Assembly (NCBI RefSeq): GCF_000936425.1
Contig: NZ_AVFK01000024.1
Location: 1-64,000, forward strand
DNA length: 64,000 bases
Direction of reading: 5' to 3'
From: Skermanella aerolata KACC 11604
Lineage (GTDB): Bacteria; Pseudomonadota; Alphaproteobacteria; Azospirillales; Azospirillaceae
Shown: one piece after another, positions 1-9,188 of the stretch
How positions within the stretch are numbered: position 1 is the first letter of the stretch
Layout: each line of letters starts with the position of its first letter
The notes under the pieces: model-generated
Told to the model about the DNA's origin: nothing
What the model saw: only the letters and a program-made list of their open reading frames with translations
The model's database searches: none
Made by a program: the position numbers and the translations under genes

Positions 1-68
1 TCGTCGAAGGCCGCGCTGTCCACGGCCCGCCCGAAGGCGCCGGACCGGTCCGGGTACTGGTTGAACAT
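1..68 (-). CDS. Partial CDS, N-terminus only, unknown function
   Basis: An ATG on the minus strand opens a frame that stays open to the window edge and reads MFNQYPDRSGAFGRAVDSAA, about 22 codons. An AGGT stretch lies roughly ten bases upstream. Too little is present to name a family. It is divergent from nothing visible and is separated from the next gene by about 240 bases in which I see no gene. Confidence 0.45.
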   Translation of the reverse strand, partial: MFNQYPDRSGAFGRAVDSAAFD

Positions 69-311
69 GTCTGATTACCTGCTTTGTTTCAGCCCTGATT
101 GAACGTGCAAGCCGGAGTCCATCAGGGAGCGCGCGTGGCGGGGCATTGGCGTGGCAAACGCTTGATCCTGTCTCTAGGGCGGTGCGTCATGGTCATCGCA
201 TTCCCTGCATATTTTCGCGACAGGCCGCTTTAATCCCGGAAAACGGAAAAAACTCATGCGGCCTGAAGACCTTTGCCGCGATGGCAAAGCCCGGAGCTTC
301 AGCAAGCGCGA

Positions 312-953
312 TTAGACAGCCCCAAGGTTGCCGATGGTTTCCACCATGAAGTCCGCGGCCAGCACGATGGCTGCCGCCATGCCGGTCACCACAGCCGCGC
401 TGGCGGCGAGCGCCCCGGCGACGATGAACCCGTCGCGCTGGAGCATGCCGAAGGCGAGGGCGACGACGCAGACCGCCGGGGGCAGGTTGCCCAGCGGGAT
501 CGGCAGCGCGATGACCAGGGCCAGGATCAGGCACATCAAGCCGAGCGCCCGGCTGGCTCCGGCCAGCCCCACCCAGCGCGGGCGTGAGAACCGTTCGATC
601 CGGCGGAAGACGGGAACCGCCTTGGTGACGACCATTCTGAACACCGAAGCGCTGACCGACCGGCGCCGGACCCATTCCGGCAGCCGGGATTCGGTACCGA
701 GAATGGCTACCTGCGCCGATATCAGCATGAGCGGCAAACCGATGATGGCCGACATTCCGGCGACCGGCAGCGGCAGCGCCTCGGGCAGCGCGAACAGGAG
801 AAGCGCCAGCGCATAAGCCCTGGACCCGGCGGCATCCATGATCTCGCCTACGGTTACCCTCTCGCCATTCAGGTTGGCCAGTAATTGCGCGAGGATTGTC
901 GATGTCGGCTGGTCCGAAGCCGGCTCGGCGGTTTCGGCTGCGATCTGGTACAT
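312..953 (-). CDS. ExoD-family exopolysaccharide synthesis membrane protein
   Basis: 213 aa. The pattern is that of the ExoD family (PF06055): a soluble N-terminus with TSTILAQLL and GERVTVGEIMDAAG, then hydrophobic segments around residues 48-85 and 135-205, with the typical LLFALPEALPLPVAG and LPLMLISAQ stretches. ExoD is linked genetically to exopolysaccharide production and alkali tolerance in rhizobia; its biochemistry is unknown. The ATG is preceded by AGAAG. It is divergent from terC across about 150 bases. Confidence 0.88.
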   Translation of the reverse strand: MYQIAAETAEPASDQPTSTILAQLLANLNGERVTVGEIMDAAGSRAYALALLLFALPEALPLPVAGMSAIIGLPLMLISAQVAILGTESRLPEWVRRRSVSASVFRMVVTKAVPVFRRIERFSRPRWVGLAGASRALGLMCLILALVIALPIPLGNLPPAVCVVALAFGMLQRDGFIVAGALAASAAVVTGMAAAIVLAADFMVETIGNLGAV

Positions 954-1104
954 GGCGATCTTCTGCTGAATGAGGCGGTGGATCCGAGCGCCTGCGGCGG
1001 CCCACTGTCGGAAACGCGAACAGTTAAGGCGGCCTGATACTGGTGCAATGCCACGATCCGCCCAACTAGCCGCCCATTGGAAATAACCACCGGAGATAAC
1101 CCCC

Positions 1105-1884
1105 GTGACGGACTACCTGTTATCCCTGGCTGCGGACCCCGCGGCCTGGGTTGCTCTGGCGACGCTGATCGCGATGGAGGTGGTGCTCGGCATCGACAAC
1201 CTTATCTTCATCTCGATCCTGACCAACAAATTGCCGGAGCATCAGCGCGAAAGAGCCCGTCGTATCGGCATCGGCGCCGCCATGCTGTTGCGCCTCGGCT
1301 TGCTGGGAACGATCGCCATCATCGTCCAGTTGACCGATCCGGTGTTCACCGCCTTCGGCCACGGCTTCTCGTGGCGCGACCTGATCCTGATCGCGGGTGG
1401 TCTGTTCCTGGTCTGGAAAGCGACCAAGGAGATCCACCACAACGTCGATCCCGATCCGGGTCCGGATATGTTCGACAACAAGGGTGCGGGGCAGCTTGGT
1501 TTTGCCGCCGCGATCGGACAGATCCTGCTGCTCGACCTGGTCTTCTCCGTGGACAGCATCATCACTGCGGTCGGCATGACCGAGCACATCCCGATCATGG
1601 TCATCGCGGTCGTGGTCACCGTGGCCGTGATGCTGCTCGCCGCCACGCCGCTCGCCAATTTCATCTCCGCCAACCCAACCATCGTCATGCTGGCCCTGGG
1701 ATTCCTGCTGATGATCGGCATGACGCTGATCGCCGAGGGGTTCGGCGCCCATGTGCCCAAAGGCTACATCTACGCCGCCATGGCTTTCTCCGCCCTGATC
1801 GAAGGGTTGAACATGCTGACCCGGCGCGCCGGCCAAAGAAAGAAGGCCGCAATGGCCCAACCGTCGGATCCGGCAAGCGGCTGA
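1105..1884 (+). CDS. TerC-family integral membrane protein
   Basis: 259 aa with at least seven hydrophobic segments. TerC-family signatures are visible: an acidic first helix with [15 protein letters not shown] and a later [17 protein letters not shown], whose buried aspartates and glutamate are the proposed metal sites. The family is associated with Mn(II) efflux or metal loading and tellurite resistance. The GTG start follows a GGAGATAAC ribosome site. I looked for a yybP-ykoY manganese riboswitch in the leader and saw none. Confidence 0.93.
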   Translation: MTDYLLSLAADPAAWVALATLIAMEVVLGIDNLIFISILTNKLPEHQRERARRIGIGAAMLLRLGLLGTIAIIVQLTDPVFTAFGHGFSWRDLILIAGGLFLVWKATKEIHHNVDPDPGPDMFDNKGAGQLGFAAAIGQILLLDLVFSVDSIITAVGMTEHIPIMVIAVVVTVAVMLLAATPLANFISANPTIVMLALGFLLMIGMTLIAEGFGAHVPKGYIYAAMAFSALIEGLNMLTRRAGQRKKAAMAQPSDPASG

Positions 1885-2109
1885 ACTTCACCACCGGGAC
1901 TGGGGAACCCGGTCCCGACTCGACTTGCGGCCGGCATCATGCGGGTGGAATATCGAGGTCGGCTTGAGGCAACGCCGATATCGGCAGCCGTCGAATACCC
2001 TCGAAAACTCGCCCTGTGACCGCATGTAGAGAGCATTGGGCAGGAACGACATGAGCAACTCCGTCGTTACGCTCCCGCAACGGAAAATATCAAAGGACCG
2101 AGTAGTCCC

Positions 2110-2553
2110 ATGGCTGATCAAAGAACACTCAGCGTCGAATCCGAGCGATCCGTGAAGGAAGCCATCGCCGCCCTGACGGAACGTTTCGACGAACTGGCGC
2201 GGCAACTCCAGAATACAGCTGGAAATGCAGCCGAAGCTGCATCCGACACCGTCAAGGACGGGCGCACGATCGCCAGGGATGTCGGCAACGACGTAAGCAG
2301 GCAAGGACGCCATATCGTTGAAGACGTCAAGGAAACGGTTGCCCGGAACTGGGAAGACGGCTCGCGCGGTATCGCCCGTCAGGTGGACGAGGGTAGCCGT
2401 CAAGTGAGAGAGGCGGTCAGGGATGGCTACCGGGAGGTACGGCACCATGGTCGGAAGGGTGTCGAAAACGTCAGCGGCAGGATCGAGGATAAACCGATCG
2501 GCAGCGTGCTCATCGCCCTCGGCGTCGGCTTCCTGATCGGCAAGTTGATGTAG
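2110..2553 (+). CDS. YqjD/ElaB/DUF883-like membrane-anchored protein
   Basis: 147 aa. Residues 1-120 are charged, helical and alanine-rich with repeated VKD/VRE stretches (Rossmann-unrelated coiled helix). The end is a single transmembrane anchor, IGSVLIALGVGFLIGKLM, with the small-residue packing motif typical of ElaB/YqjD/DUF883 proteins, which tether ribosomes or respond to stress at the inner membrane in E. coli. It looks monocistronic. Family assignment rests on architecture, so function is inferred. Confidence 0.75.
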   Translation: MADQRTLSVESERSVKEAIAALTERFDELARQLQNTAGNAAEAASDTVKDGRTIARDVGNDVSRQGRHIVEDVKETVARNWEDGSRGIARQVDEGSRQVREAVRDGYREVRHHGRKGVENVSGRIEDKPIGSVLIALGVGFLIGKLM

Positions 2554-2679
2554 ATAATTCTACTTGCGGCCACTGCGGCCAAACCTTGTCGAGGAGGCCG
2601 ATCCCATTGCCGGATCGGCCTCGCCGCCCAATACTCGGCGGTGGAGCAGGTCATGGAGATGGCTAGCCGAGATCCTTCA

Positions 2680-3984
2680 TCATTCGACGATTTCCTCGAC
2701 CTCCGGCGCACGCGGCACGACCAGGATCTTGTCGATCCGGCGTCCGTCCATGTCCACGACCTCGAAGCGGACACCCTGATGCTCGAAGGCTTCTCCGGCA
2801 TTGGGGACATGCCCGATGCCGTGGAGAACGAAGCCGGCGATCGTGTGGTAATCGCCGATCTCATTCAGGCCGCGCAGGCCGACCACGTCCTCGAACTCGT
2901 CGACCGGCATGGAGCCGTTGACCAGCCAGGAACCGTCGTCGCGCTGGACCGCATCCATTTCCTCATCCTCGCCCGGCTCGGGCAGGTCGCCGGCTATTGT
3001 CTCCAGGATGTCGGTGATGGTGACGAGACCTTCGACGCTGCCATACTCGTCCACCACGATCGCCATGTGCAGACCGGACTTCTTCATCATGTCGAGCAGC
3101 TTCAGGATCGGCGTGCCGTCATGGACCACCAGCGGCTTGGCCGCCACTCCGGCGAGATCCATGACCTTGCCCTGGAAGGCGAGTTCGAGCAGGTCCTTGT
3201 TGTGGAGGATGCCGACGACCTCGTCCAGTTCGCCCCGGCAGACCGGAAAGCGCGAGTGACCGGAGGTGCGGATCTCATTGATCACGACTTCCTGGCTGTC
3301 GCCGACGTCGAGCCAGACGACGTCCGGACGCGGGGTCATGATCGTCCGAACCGTCCGGTCGGCCAGGCGCAGCACGCCGTCGATCATTTCCTTCTCGCGC
3401 GGATCGAAGACGCCGGTCTCGGTTCCCTCGCTGATCATGGATCGGATCTCCTCCTCGGTCACGGTTTCCTCCCGAACGCCCTGGAGGCCGAGCAGCCGCA
3501 GCAGGAGATCGGTCGTCGTTCCGAGTAGCCAGACGAACGGCGCCGTGATGCGCGACAGGGTCTTCATGGGGCCGGCGACGATCGAGGCGGTGCGCTCGGG
3601 CGCCCGCAGCGCGATGCGCTTGGGGATGAGTTCGCCGAGCACGATCGACAGGTAGGTGATCGCGACGATCACGGCGACGTAGCCGCCCGCTTCTCCGTAA
3701 CCGCCGAAAATAGGGAAGCTGTCCAGCCAAGTCCCGAACCGCTGGCCGAGAGTGGCGCCGCCATAGGCGCCCGCAATCACGCCGACCATGGTGATGCCGA
3801 TCTGAACCGTGCTGAGGAACCGGCTCGGATCGTCGATCAGGCGCAATGCGGCGCGGGCGCCACGGACGCCCTGATCGGCCATGCCCTGAAGCCTGGCCTT
3901 GCGGGATGACACCACGGCCAGTTCCGACATGGCGAACACGCCGTTCAGCAACGTCAGCGCGACGATGATGACGATCTCAAACAT
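2680..3984 (-). CDS. CorC/HlyC-family transporter (DUF21-CBS-CorC)
   Basis: 434 aa from the ATG with AGGAACC ahead of it; a longer reading frame upstream has no signal. Order of domains: DUF21/CNNM membrane domain (about 1-190, including GELIPKRIALR), two CBS modules (about 215-335, with RTIMTPRPDVVWLD and MAIVVDEYGSVEGLVTI) and a C-terminal CorC_HlyC FAD-like domain (about 345-434, with DYHTIAGFVL). The family is involved in Mg/Co efflux; 'hemolysin' is a historical label. Confidence 0.92.
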   Translation of the reverse strand: MFEIVIIVALTLLNGVFAMSELAVVSSRKARLQGMADQGVRGARAALRLIDDPSRFLSTVQIGITMVGVIAGAYGGATLGQRFGTWLDSFPIFGGYGEAGGYVAVIVAITYLSIVLGELIPKRIALRAPERTASIVAGPMKTLSRITAPFVWLLGTTTDLLLRLLGLQGVREETVTEEEIRSMISEGTETGVFDPREKEMIDGVLRLADRTVRTIMTPRPDVVWLDVGDSQEVVINEIRTSGHSRFPVCRGELDEVVGILHNKDLLELAFQGKVMDLAGVAAKPLVVHDGTPILKLLDMMKKSGLHMAIVVDEYGSVEGLVTITDILETIAGDLPEPGEDEEMDAVQRDDGSWLVNGSMPVDEFEDVVGLRGLNEIGDYHTIAGFVLHGIGHVPNAGEAFEHQGVRFEVVDMDGRRIDKILVVPRAPEVEEIVE

Positions 3985-4434
3985 TGGATCTGGTTCCTGT
4001 GGGTTTGCAGATGGGCGAATAGCGCCTTCCATGCCGCCGGCTGGATGTCTGCAGCCGGGAGCGTTGGACCCTGGTGATGTGCCTGTGGCGATAAAGGCCT
4101 GAAACAGGAGCGCTTGCAACATGCCAGGTGGGAGATGCTGGTGACCAGCTCATCGCTGTCAAACTGACGGCTTTGAGCAGGACGCGCTTACGCTTCGTGC
4201 GGGATGTCAAATGCTGCAGAGCACGCAATCCCTGACGGCGACTGGGCGGCAAATCAAGGCCGCTGATGCATTCGTTCATCTTGATCCCGGCCGTCAGGCT
4301 CGGGAATTCTCCAACTTGGTTGCATCGGCGGACATAATGTCAAATGGCCGGCGCATTCAGCAAGATCTCGTTTCAAGCCGAGCGGAGACTGGCAAACCGC
4401 AGGTATCCGTGGTCTGGGGATGCGGCATCGAACT
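3985..4434. other. Intergenic stretch, no gene seen
   Basis: About 450 bases between the CorC-type gene and the decayed cytochrome fragment. No frame here has both a start and protein-like composition, and no tRNA or strong hairpin is visible. It grades into a patch of gene debris and is probably part of the same degraded insertion zone. Confidence 0.5.
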
Positions 4435-4640
4435 ATGATGTGGATGGGAAGAGCCGCACCAGCGCTCCTCGCCGTCCGAGGCGCACCTGCCTGGATCTAA
4501 TGCCGGGCGGCGATTAGGCCGATGCCGCCCATTTGGCGCTGGGCAAGGCCATCCATGCCGGCAACTGCATGTCTTGCCACGGAACCGACCTGGAGGGTCA
4601 GCCCGACTGGCAGTCGAGAAAGCCCGACGAATCAATGCCA
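4435..4640 (+). pseudogene. Cytochrome c domain remnant
   Basis: From 4518 the plus strand reads ADAAHLALGKAIHAGNCMSC followed by HGTDLEGQPDWQSRKPD, a class I cytochrome c haem-binding start (CMSCH, positions about 4566-4580) with the usual downstream G-x-D/N-L-E-G. The frame runs into a stop at 4641 soon after the point where homologous domains would continue. An ATG-ATG at 4435 begins a signal-peptide-like stretch in a different frame, ending at a stop, so the gene is frameshifted at its 5' end and truncated at its 3' end. Confidence 0.6.
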
Positions 4641-4650
4641 TAGGCATTGA
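4632..4650. repeat. 19-bp palindrome at the cytochrome/IS boundary
   Basis: TCAATGCC-ATA-GGCATTGA, eight perfect base pairs around three bases. It sits exactly where the cytochrome reading frame ends and IS630-derived sequence begins, so it may be a trace of an insertion end or a hairpin. Confidence 0.55.
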
Positions 4651-4686
4651 TTGAAAGGGAGCGTTGTTCGATGAGGCAATACGTGC

Positions 4687-4929
4687 GTGCCTTTTCGTCC
4701 GGTCGGCTGTGCCCATATCCTGAGTCCAGACCTCAATCCGATCGAAATGGCCTTTGCCAAGCTCAAGGCTCATCTCCGACGCATCGGCGCCCGCACCATC
4801 GAGGAACTCTGGAAGGCCGTCGGATCGATCTGCGACCTGTACACTCCAGGCGAGTGCTGGAATTATCTTAGACACGCCGCATATGCGTCAGATCAAAGGC
4901 TCAAAGCTCTAGAGCCCGGCTTGGCCTAG
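4687..4929 (+). pseudogene. IS630-family transposase C-terminal remnant
   Basis: The frame contains SPDLNPIEMAFAKLKAHLRR and then RTIEELWKAV, the conserved C-terminal end of the IS630 DDE domain with its last catalytic glutamate (PIE). Only about 73 residues are left; the N-terminal helix-turn-helix and the first two aspartates are absent and the preceding sequence does not resemble a transposase. It is therefore a dead 3' fragment that marks an old insertion next to the truncated cytochrome gene. Confidence 0.85.
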
Positions 4930-4962
4930 CCTGGCCGAACTAGCCCGAACATTGAAAACCCG

Positions 4963-5785
4963 TCAATGCGGCTGCGCGATCACGAGGTCAATCCCCATGT
5001 CGATGCGCGCGATCTCCTGGGCAACCAGAACGTCGAGAATCGCCTGCTCGCGAACAGGCTGCAAACCTAAACCATCTGCGGCAAGCGGCGGCAGCGCCTG
5101 CCGCAACCTGCTGGCAACGGCATTCTCCTCCTGTCGCCAGACCGGCGACGCGGCTTTGAGCACGGCCTGACGGACCTCCTGCGCTGTGGCTTCGAAATCC
5201 CGGACGTTCTTGTCGTTGAACTTGCGAGTCAGGTTTCTGGTCACACTCTCAAACATCTCGGCCTCGATCCGCCGGGGCTCCGAACAGAAATACCCGTAGG
5301 GCAAGCCGGGCTTGTACGCGATCGTATGGACCTCGTCATCCGGAAGCGGACCGATCCTCTGCGGGAGAGAACAGAATTGAACGGCTCACTACGCTCGCCG
5401 TGTTGTAAGCGCTATTGAATGCCGGAGAGTCGCGCAGGCATGGTGCCGCATAGAACACTTGGCCCGGATATCGCCCCTCCCAGTCAATGAGCAGCCGATG
5501 CTGATCCGACACATCCTGGCGCATGAGCGCAATCCTGAAGAACTCAAGCGTCAGACCGGGACACTTGCCGTTGGCGATCTCAGAGGCGCTGGCGCGGGTC
5601 ATGATCTCCGGGAGCTTGTACTGAAAGAAAAGTGGCACCGCGGGGAAGTTGATCTGAACGTCATAGCCCAGCGTCGCCTCCTGCACGAGGTTGGGAAAGA
5701 TCGGCGCGCCGACGGGGGCCGGGGCCAAACCACGAATCAGATTTTCCGTGAAGGCATAGGCCAAAGGAAAATTCTGTATGCCCAA
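4963..5785 (-). pseudogene. Frameshifted gene of unknown function, divergent from hipBA
   Basis: Two minus-strand frames join naturally into one protein of about 273 aa. The upstream part (149 codons from the ATG) ends ILFSPAEDRSASG-stop; removing one G near 5365 gives ILFSPAEIGPLPDDEVHTIA and continues into the second frame (PYGYFCSEPRRIEAEMFESV and on to the end). No domain is recognised. The gene is divergent from hipB and shares its operator-rich intergenic region. The one-base insertion could be a real inactivation or a sequencing error. Confidence 0.65.
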
Positions 5786-5859
5786 CCTTCATAACAGCTC
5801 AATCCCTCTTTCACTCTATCGCGTCAACTGCCGCGTCCAGCACTCGGATATCGGCATGA

Positions 5860-5989
5860 TGTACACAATTATGTACACGAAACACTTTTGTGACCAATTC
5901 AGTGGACAAAACTTGACCAAACGTTAATTTCATGGCACAATGTACAAAATTCTGGACTTGAAGAGATTTCATGTCCACTTAAATGAACA
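5860..5989. promoter_or_regulatory. Four HipB-type operator candidates
   Basis: Four sites share TGnnCA-N6-TGnnCA: 5860-5877, 5891-5908, 5941-5958 (last base T instead of A) and 5972-5989. Their starts are 31, 50 and 31 bases apart, close to three, five and three helical turns. They fill the region between the frameshifted divergent gene and hipB, the expected place for an autoregulatory HipB operator array. That HipB binds them is inference. Confidence 0.65.
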
Positions 5990-6004
5990 AATCCGGCAAT
6001 AACC

Positions 6005-6337
6005 GTGCCCCGTCAGAGAAGCTACTCCAGAGTCACGCACCAAGCGCTCGCCATGCTCGGCAAGCTGATCCGCGTCGGCCGGGCCGAGCGCGGCATGACT
6101 GCGCAGGAACTGGCGGACCGCGCCGGCATAAGCCGTACAACGCTCTCCAGCATCGAAAAGGGCACGCCGAGCCCTGAGATCGGCATCGTCTTCGAGGTTG
6201 CTTCGATCGTCGGCGTGCGCCTGTTCGACTATGACGAGCGCACTCTCCAGATGCACAATGCCCACCTTGACGAAAAACTGGCCCTGCTGCCCAAGAGCGT
6301 CCGCCACACGGTGAAGGAGGTCGATGATAATTTCTAA
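6005..6337 (+). CDS. hipB: HipB-like XRE-family antitoxin/repressor
   Basis: 110 aa from a GTG. An XRE helix-turn-helix occupies roughly residues 18-75 (LIRVGRAERGMTAQELADRA and the recognition helix ISRTTLSSIEKGTPSPEIG). Small size, position directly before hipA and a 14-base overlap with it identify it as the antitoxin. HipB binds HipA and represses the operon through operators such as those just upstream. The ribosome site is weak, so the start is the least certain part. Confidence 0.88.
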   Translation: MPRQRSYSRVTHQALAMLGKLIRVGRAERGMTAQELADRAGISRTTLSSIEKGTPSPEIGIVFEVASIVGVRLFDYDERTLQMHNAHLDEKLALLPKSVRHTVKEVDDNF

Positions 6338-7649
6338 GGCGGACGCTACTAAAGCCTTTGTCTGGACGTGGCTGCCGGGGGCAACGGAACCGGTGGTGGC
6401 TGGCCGCCTCGACCAGGATAGGGAGCGCCTGCTCTTTACCTATGGCGCCAGCTACCGCCGCCGGAACAACGCCATCTCCATCTATGAGCCGGAGCTGCCG
6501 CTTCAGAAAGGAGTCATCGCGCCTATTGACGGCCTGCGGATCGCGAGTTGCATTCGCGACGGCTCGCCGGATGCTTGGGGTCGCCGGGTCATCATCAACA
6601 GGCTGACGGGCAAAAAGCCCGACGCTGCCGACATGCCCGAGATAAGCGAGCTGACCTTCCTTCTCCAGTCAGGGTCCGACCGGATTGGCGCCCTCGATTT
6701 TCAGGCATCGGCCACAGAGTATGTCCCCCGCCTTGCCGCACAAGCATCGCTGGACGAACTGATGGAAGCAGCCGCCTTTATCGAAAAAGGCGTCCCTCTG
6801 CCCCCGGCGCTCGATCAGGCTCTCAATCATGGCACGTCGATCGGCGGCGCGCGTCCCAAGGCGCTTATCGATGACGGCGCGAAGAAATTCATCGCCAAAT
6901 TCACAGCAACCAACGACTCTTACAGCGTCGTGAAGGCCGAATTCATCGCGATGAAGCTGGCACGCGCCTGCGGACTCAACGCAGCGTCCGTGTCGATGAC
7001 CCGTGCCGCCCATAAGGATGTGCTGCTTATCGAACGCTTCGACCGCACGCACACAAGGGATGGCTGGACGCGCCACGCCATGGTCTCAGCCCTGACCATG
7101 CTGGGCCTTGATGAGATGATGGCTCGCTATGCCTCCTACGAAGACTTGGCCGAACTCATCCGCCACCGCTTCACCGATTCAAAGAACACGCTCAAAGATC
7201 TCTATAGGCGGATTTGTTTCAACGTGCTGTGCGGCAATACCGACGACCATGCCCGCAACCATGCAGCTTTCTGGGACGGCAGGATGCTGACGCTGACGCC
7301 CGCCTATGACATCTGCCCGCAAAGCCGCCCAGGCAACGAAGCCACGCAGGCCATGCTGATCAAGGGCAATGGCCGCGCCAGCACGCTCGCCACAGTACTC
7401 GCCGCCGCGCCGGATTATCACCTGAAAGAGGCGGAAGCCGCCGCACTGATCGAACACCAGATCAAGACCATCGCCGAACACTGGCAACAGGTCTGCGACG
7501 AAGCAGACCTGAGCCCAGTCGACCGCAAGCTGTTCGCCGGGCGCCAGTTTCTCAACAGCTACGCTCTCGAAGGCCTCGATAGCCACAAGGCGCTGCGGGA
7601 TGCATTCCGTGGCGTACACGCCACGCTGCTCGCGAGCGGAGGCGTCTGA
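6324..7649 (+). CDS. hipA: HipA-family toxin, serine/threonine kinase
   Basis: 441 aa, the usual HipA length. The N-terminal domain (about 10-115) carries RDGSPDAWGRRVI. The kinase part has the glycine-rich loop GTSIGGARPKALI (about 168-180), the ATP lysine in KFIAKF, the catalytic loop GNTDDHARNHAAFW (about 302-315) and the metal-binding LTPAYDICP. In E. coli, HipA phosphorylates glutamyl-tRNA synthetase and induces persistence; other family members have other targets, so the substrate is not known here. All key residues are present, so it should be active. Confidence 0.93.
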   Translation: MIISKADATKAFVWTWLPGATEPVVAGRLDQDRERLLFTYGASYRRRNNAISIYEPELPLQKGVIAPIDGLRIASCIRDGSPDAWGRRVIINRLTGKKPDAADMPEISELTFLLQSGSDRIGALDFQASATEYVPRLAAQASLDELMEAAAFIEKGVPLPPALDQALNHGTSIGGARPKALIDDGAKKFIAKFTATNDSYSVVKAEFIAMKLARACGLNAASVSMTRAAHKDVLLIERFDRTHTRDGWTRHAMVSALTMLGLDEMMARYASYEDLAELIRHRFTDSKNTLKDLYRRICFNVLCGNTDDHARNHAAFWDGRMLTLTPAYDICPQSRPGNEATQAMLIKGNGRASTLATVLAAAPDYHLKEAEAAALIEHQIKTIAEHWQQVCDEADLSPVDRKLFAGRQFLNSYALEGLDSHKALRDAFRGVHATLLASGGV

Positions 7650-7860
7650 AACTGGCAGCGCCAAAGCAGCTCAGAAAACGCGCATGGTCGGAAGCCGTCA
7701 TGAATTACGGGCTAGGTGTGTAGTGGCGGAACCTTCTTTGGGTTCACCAACGGCCGGAGGACCGATCCGATAAGTTGCTAGCCAGTTGCTAGGCCGACCC
7801 GCTGCCGCGAAGGTCCGTTGCAGCGGACCTGTCAAGTCTTTGATTTTGCTTTAAAAAGGA

Positions 7861-7935
<75 letters not shown>

Positions 7936-8132
7936 ATCCCAGAATTTTGCGGGGCGCTTGGTGCCCCGCTGCGGTGGACGGGTGATTAGCAAACCGTGCG
8001 GCGGGTGGCAACCCCCAGATTCACGAAAAAGCAAAAACTTTTGGCACTCCATGGAGGGAGCGCTGTGTCCATGTGGCGTGTTCACTATCGCCAGATGACA
8101 GAACGACCTGATTCGGCTACACAAGATTGGCC

Positions 8133-9017
8133 ATGGATCGATATTTCGACGCCGAAGCCGACCGGACCCAGGTCTTCGAGATCCTGGCCCCACCGGTACA
8201 GACGCTGCCGCTGGTATTGGCCTCGCCGCATAGCGGCACGGCATACCCGCCGGATTTCCTGGCCTCATCCAAGCTGGACGCCTTCTCGCTCCGCAAGTCG
8301 GAGGACAGCTTCGTCGACGAGATCTTCATGGCGGCCCCGAAGCTTGGGGCACCGCTGATACGGGCGTTGTTTCCGCGCGCCTTCCTCGATGCCAACCGGG
8401 AAGCGTTCGAACTGGACCCCGACATGTTCGCCGACGCCCTTCCAGCCTATGTCAACACCCGCTCGCCAAGGGTCGCGGCCGGCCTGGGCACCATCGCCAA
8501 GGTCGTCGCCAATGGGGAGGAGATCTATCGCGGCAAGCTGCGGTTCGCCGAAGCCCTGGGGCGTGTCAACCGGTTCTACCACCCCTACCATGCGGCCCTG
8601 AAGCGCCTGGTCGACCAGACGCGCCACCGCTTCGGCTACTGCCTGCTGATCGATTGCCATTCGATGCCGTCGAGCGGAAATCCGCCGGAAACGGCGTCCT
8701 CGCGGTCGAAGGTCGATTTCGTGCTGGGCGACTGCTACGGCAGCGCATGCTCGCCCATCGTGATGGAAACGGCGGAGCGAACGCTGAGGCAGCAAGGCTA
8801 TATCGTCATCCGCAACACGCCCTATGCCGGCGGCTTCACGACCCGGCACTACGGCCGGCCCCGCATGGGCGTCCAGTGCCTTCAGATCGAGATCAACCGT
8901 GCTCTCTACATGGAAGAGCGGACCATCACGAAGAAGCCCTATATCGGCGAACTCGCCAGCCACATGGAAGAGCTTGTCGGCGCCCTGTCGCGCATCCGCA
9001 CTCCCCTCTCCGAATAG
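8133..9017 (+). CDS. N-formylglutamate amidohydrolase family protein
   Basis: 294 aa from the ATG; a TTG two codons earlier is also possible. Family features (PF05013): LASPHSGTAYP near the start with the metal-ligand histidine, RDANRE-like FLDANREAFELDP, YRGKL, and LLIDCHSMPSSG with a second metal-site motif, ending VQCLQIEINRALYM. The family hydrolyses N-formyl-L-glutamate to glutamate and formate at the end of histidine degradation. No hut genes are adjacent, so the physiological substrate is open. Confidence 0.9.
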   Translation: MDRYFDAEADRTQVFEILAPPVQTLPLVLASPHSGTAYPPDFLASSKLDAFSLRKSEDSFVDEIFMAAPKLGAPLIRALFPRAFLDANREAFELDPDMFADALPAYVNTRSPRVAAGLGTIAKVVANGEEIYRGKLRFAEALGRVNRFYHPYHAALKRLVDQTRHRFGYCLLIDCHSMPSSGNPPETASSRSKVDFVLGDCYGSACSPIVMETAERTLRQQGYIVIRNTPYAGGFTTRHYGRPRMGVQCLQIEINRALYMEERTITKKPYIGELASHMEELVGALSRIRTPLSE

Positions 9018-9083
9018 TCGGCCAACCTGGCAGCCTAATCTGACCGCCAGACGTAATCGGCTGTACCGGCCTGCCGTTCAGAC

Positions 9084-9112
9084 AAAAAAAGGCCGTGGCG
9101 AAAGCCACGGCC
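9084..9112 (-). terminator. Rho-independent terminator
   Basis: GGCCGTGGC and GCCACGGCC pair perfectly around a four-base loop (GAAA on the plus strand) and are followed, on the minus strand, by seven Ts (plus strand A-run 9084-9090). The orientation excludes it as the terminator of the upstream plus-strand amidohydrolase. Confidence 0.9.
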
Positions 9113-9188
9113 CGAGTCTAGGGAGGAAACGCCCAAGAAGTGCGTTACAGGATCGACCGCATCGGAGACGCCACCGATCCCGCACTGC
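9084..9188 (-). ncRNA. Candidate trans-acting small RNA with anti-SD linker
   Basis: On the minus strand a bulged stem (GTGCG at 9185-9181 with CGCAC at 9144-9140, and GGATCG with CGATCC inside it) is followed by an unpaired linker containing GTTTCCTCCC, complementary to a ribosome-binding site. A perfect nine-pair terminator hairpin and seven Ts follow. No coding frame uses this transcript. The stem, exposed CCUCCC and terminator form the common layout of alphaproteobacterial sRNAs. The 5' end is a guess. Confidence 0.5.

Noticed and set aside
1020..1104. Manganese (yybP-ykoY) riboswitch before terC
   Set aside because: The leader is short and lacks the conserved GGGGAG-type loop sequences.
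2641..3528. Long plus-strand open frame opposite the CorC-type gene
   Set aside because: It is the antisense of a well-supported gene, is rich in D, H, V and Q as expected from high-GC shadow frames, and has no family signature.
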